Below are positions 62,852 through 64,000 of a DNA stretch of 64,000 nt, piece after piece. The DNA lies in assembly GCF_014831675.1 (NCBI RefSeq), contig NZ_VJXY01000010.1, positions 103,586 through 167,585 on the forward strand, in the 5' to 3' direction. The notes under the pieces are model-generated. The model did no database searches and was not told the origin of the DNA. It worked only from the letters and a program-made list of their open reading frames with translations. Position 1 is the first letter of the stretch. Every line of letters starts with the position of its first letter. The DNA comes from Komarekiella delphini-convector SJRDD-AB1. Its GTDB lineage: Bacteria; Cyanobacteriota; Cyanobacteriia; Cyanobacteriales; Nostocaceae. A program made the translations under genes and the position numbers.

Positions 62852-62941
62852 GACACTTGGTTTAGCCTTTGTTCTACCACTAGACAAGAGGATTAGTTTG
62901 ATTTTATTTTATAGGACAAATTCACCCAACTAGCGATCATA

Positions 62942-63640
62942 CTAAACTGACTCCACTGAGGAAGCGCCGAAGCGATAGCCTTTGCCGTATACAGTGTGAA
63001 TCAATTGAGTTTCTCTACCCACCTCAATTTTACGGCGCAGTAGGCGAATTAATGCCGCTATGACGTTGCTACTGGGTTGCTCGTCATCTTGCCACAAATT
63101 TTGCAAAATCTGGGCGTGAGTTAGCAGTTGTCCAGTGTTTTCCATAAAATATTGTAGTAGCTGGCTTTCTTTTTGCGATAGTTCAATGATGCGTCCTTGA
63201 CGATAAGCCACTTGATTTTCATAATCAAGTTCTAAATCCGCTACAGTCAGCCTTCCACTGATAGTGTCAAAGGTTTGGGAACCAGAACGACGCAACAAAG
63301 CACGGACTCGTGCTAGTAACTCCCGTAGTTCAAACGGTTTCACCAAGTAGTCGTCCGCACCAGCATCTAAACCTTCTACACGATCATCTAGAGTATCTTT
63401 GGCTGTGAGAAACAGAACCGGAGTTGTTTTACCTTGGCGTCGCAATTCCTGACAAATCTCTAACCCCGTTTTTCCAGGCAGCATCCAATCTAAAATTAAG
63501 AGATCATAATTGCCTGCTTGTGCATGTTCGCTACCGCTTGTCCCATCATAGGCGGCATCCACACTATAACCCTCGCGACTTAACAAACGACTTAGGGGGC
63601 CAGTTAATTCAACTTCATCGTCAACTAATAAAATTCTCAT
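62942..63640 (-). CDS. OmpR-family response regulator, RppA-like
   Basis: A 232-residue two-component regulator from the ATG at 63640. The receiver domain has the DDE pocket near the start, phospho-Asp51 in LLILDWMLPG, and Lys in YLVKPFEL. The winged-helix output domain follows (ELSQKESQLLQYF; HTVYGKGYRFG). It resembles RppA/NrsR regulators of redox or nickel response in cyanobacteria. No histidine kinase is adjacent in the window, and the gene upstream on the other strand is hisG. Confidence 0.9.
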   Translation of the reverse strand: MRILLVDDEVELTGPLSRLLSREGYSVDAAYDGTSGSEHAQAGNYDLLILDWMLPGKTGLEICQELRRQGKTTPVLFLTAKDTLDDRVEGLDAGADDYLVKPFELRELLARVRALLRRSGSQTFDTISGRLTVADLELDYENQVAYRQGRIIELSQKESQLLQYFMENTGQLLTHAQILQNLWQDDEQPSSNVIAALIRLLRRKIEVGRETQLIHTVYGKGYRFGASSVESV

Positions 63641-63764
63641 GCTGCTTGTGGTAAGCATATAGAGATATTCTCATTAATGAACCGCGCCAGTCATCATCGT
63701 AACGGAAACCGCCAAGACGGTGACTGGACTCGTCGAAACGCCAACAAGGATACTAATAAAAAGT

Positions 63765-64000
63765 ATGTTGACAGTTGCATTGCCAAAAGGGGAACTACTT
63801 AAAAATAGCATCCGCCTGCTACAATCTGTAGGATTAGATTTTAGCGCCTTTTTAGATTCAGGAACTCGCCAACTACAAATTCCTGATGCTACCGGACTTG
63901 CCAAAGGGCTGCTAGTACGAGCGCAGGATGTGCCAGTTTATGTAGAATATGGTCAGGCACAACTGGGTGTTGTTGGTTACGATGTGCTGCGAGAAAAACA
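63765..64000 (+). CDS. hisG: ATP phosphoribosyltransferase, catalytic subunit (partial)
   Basis: The first 78 codons of HisG, the entry enzyme of histidine synthesis, which joins ATP and PRPP. The N-terminus [16 protein letters not shown] and the segment [19 protein letters not shown] fit the short-form HisG, which needs HisZ as a partner. The gene runs off the right edge. An open frame on the other strand over it is a shadow. Confidence 0.93.
   Translation, partial: MLTVALPKGELLKNSIRLLQSVGLDFSAFLDSGTRQLQIPDATGLAKGLLVRAQDVPVYVEYGQAQLGVVGYDVLREK

Overview
The window is chromosomal DNA from a filamentous cyanobacterium, most likely of the order Nostocales. The octamer GCGATCGC (HIP1) and its shorter form are scattered through many genes. 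dnaE is split by the DnaE intein. Cyanobacterial families are present (Ycf51, DUF3143, DUF6464, Tll0287-like, Uma2, an ArsC of the Synechocystis type). Heptanucleotide tandem repeats and hairpin repeats fill many intergenic stretches. No tRNA, rRNA, intact transposase or CRISPR array was recognised.

Region by region: (1) 1-741 holds three near-identical tandem double-glycine precursor peptides (CTB type) on the minus strand, the first cut by the window edge. (2) 1176-12557 is mixed housekeeping: a heme-c sensor with a MinD-like ATPase, a HAD phosphatase, a PadR regulator with a tandem operator, an alpha/beta hydrolase, an HTH membrane protein, gatA, the C-terminal half of dnaE with its split intein, a PD-(D/E)XK-like orphan and three small unknown genes. 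(3) 12558-14387 is largely non-coding. (4) 14388-22146 is a peptide-export locus: an ABC exporter with cyclic-nucleotide-binding and C39 peptidase domains, an HlyD adaptor, a SurA-like foldase and four small exported-peptide candidates. A PEP-CTERM protein follows. (5) 23990-26964 holds lepB, a MazF-type toxin pair, a small-protein/retropepsin-like pair whose protease has no normal start codon, and a decayed retron-type reverse transcriptase. (6) 27074-38744 is core: clpC, rimI, lysA, cdaA-uppS, then DUF3143, a J-protein, dnaJ and dnaK. (7) 39056-50869 holds an M28 peptidase, bestrophin, ComFB-like, FAD oxidoreductase, YaaW-like, O-antigen ligase-like and Ycf51 proteins, then an alcohol dehydrogenase-aminotransferase pair. 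(8) 50955-51628 is a VapBC-like pair. (9) 51786-55702 is an arsenic-response cluster: arsR, a PstS-like lipoprotein, an aquaglyceroporin, arsH and arsC. (10) 56154-64000 holds an HTH/hybrid histidine kinase pair, an acyltransferase, Uma2, an OmpR-type regulator and the start of hisG.

How the genes fit together: region 4 reads as one secretion machine plus its cargo, and the CTB peptides of region 1 could be further cargo. In the arsenic cluster ArsC would reduce arsenate and the aquaporin would let arsenite leave; no ArsB or Acr3 pump is seen. cdaA and uppS overlap, and lysA lies just upstream, which groups cell-wall precursor genes with c-di-AMP synthesis.

The strongest unusual signals are two dispersed repeat families. 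E1 has three copies with hairpin ends and variable heptads. E2 has inverted terminal heptads and a predicted pseudoknot core; one copy is split by another insertion, and part of one copy has been tandemly duplicated together with the 5' end of a gene. Other notable signals are the retron RT fossil, the ATT-start protease, an aquaporin gene fossil next to arsR, and repeats inside coding sequences. All functional calls come from reading the sequence and from knowledge of the families; no database search was run.
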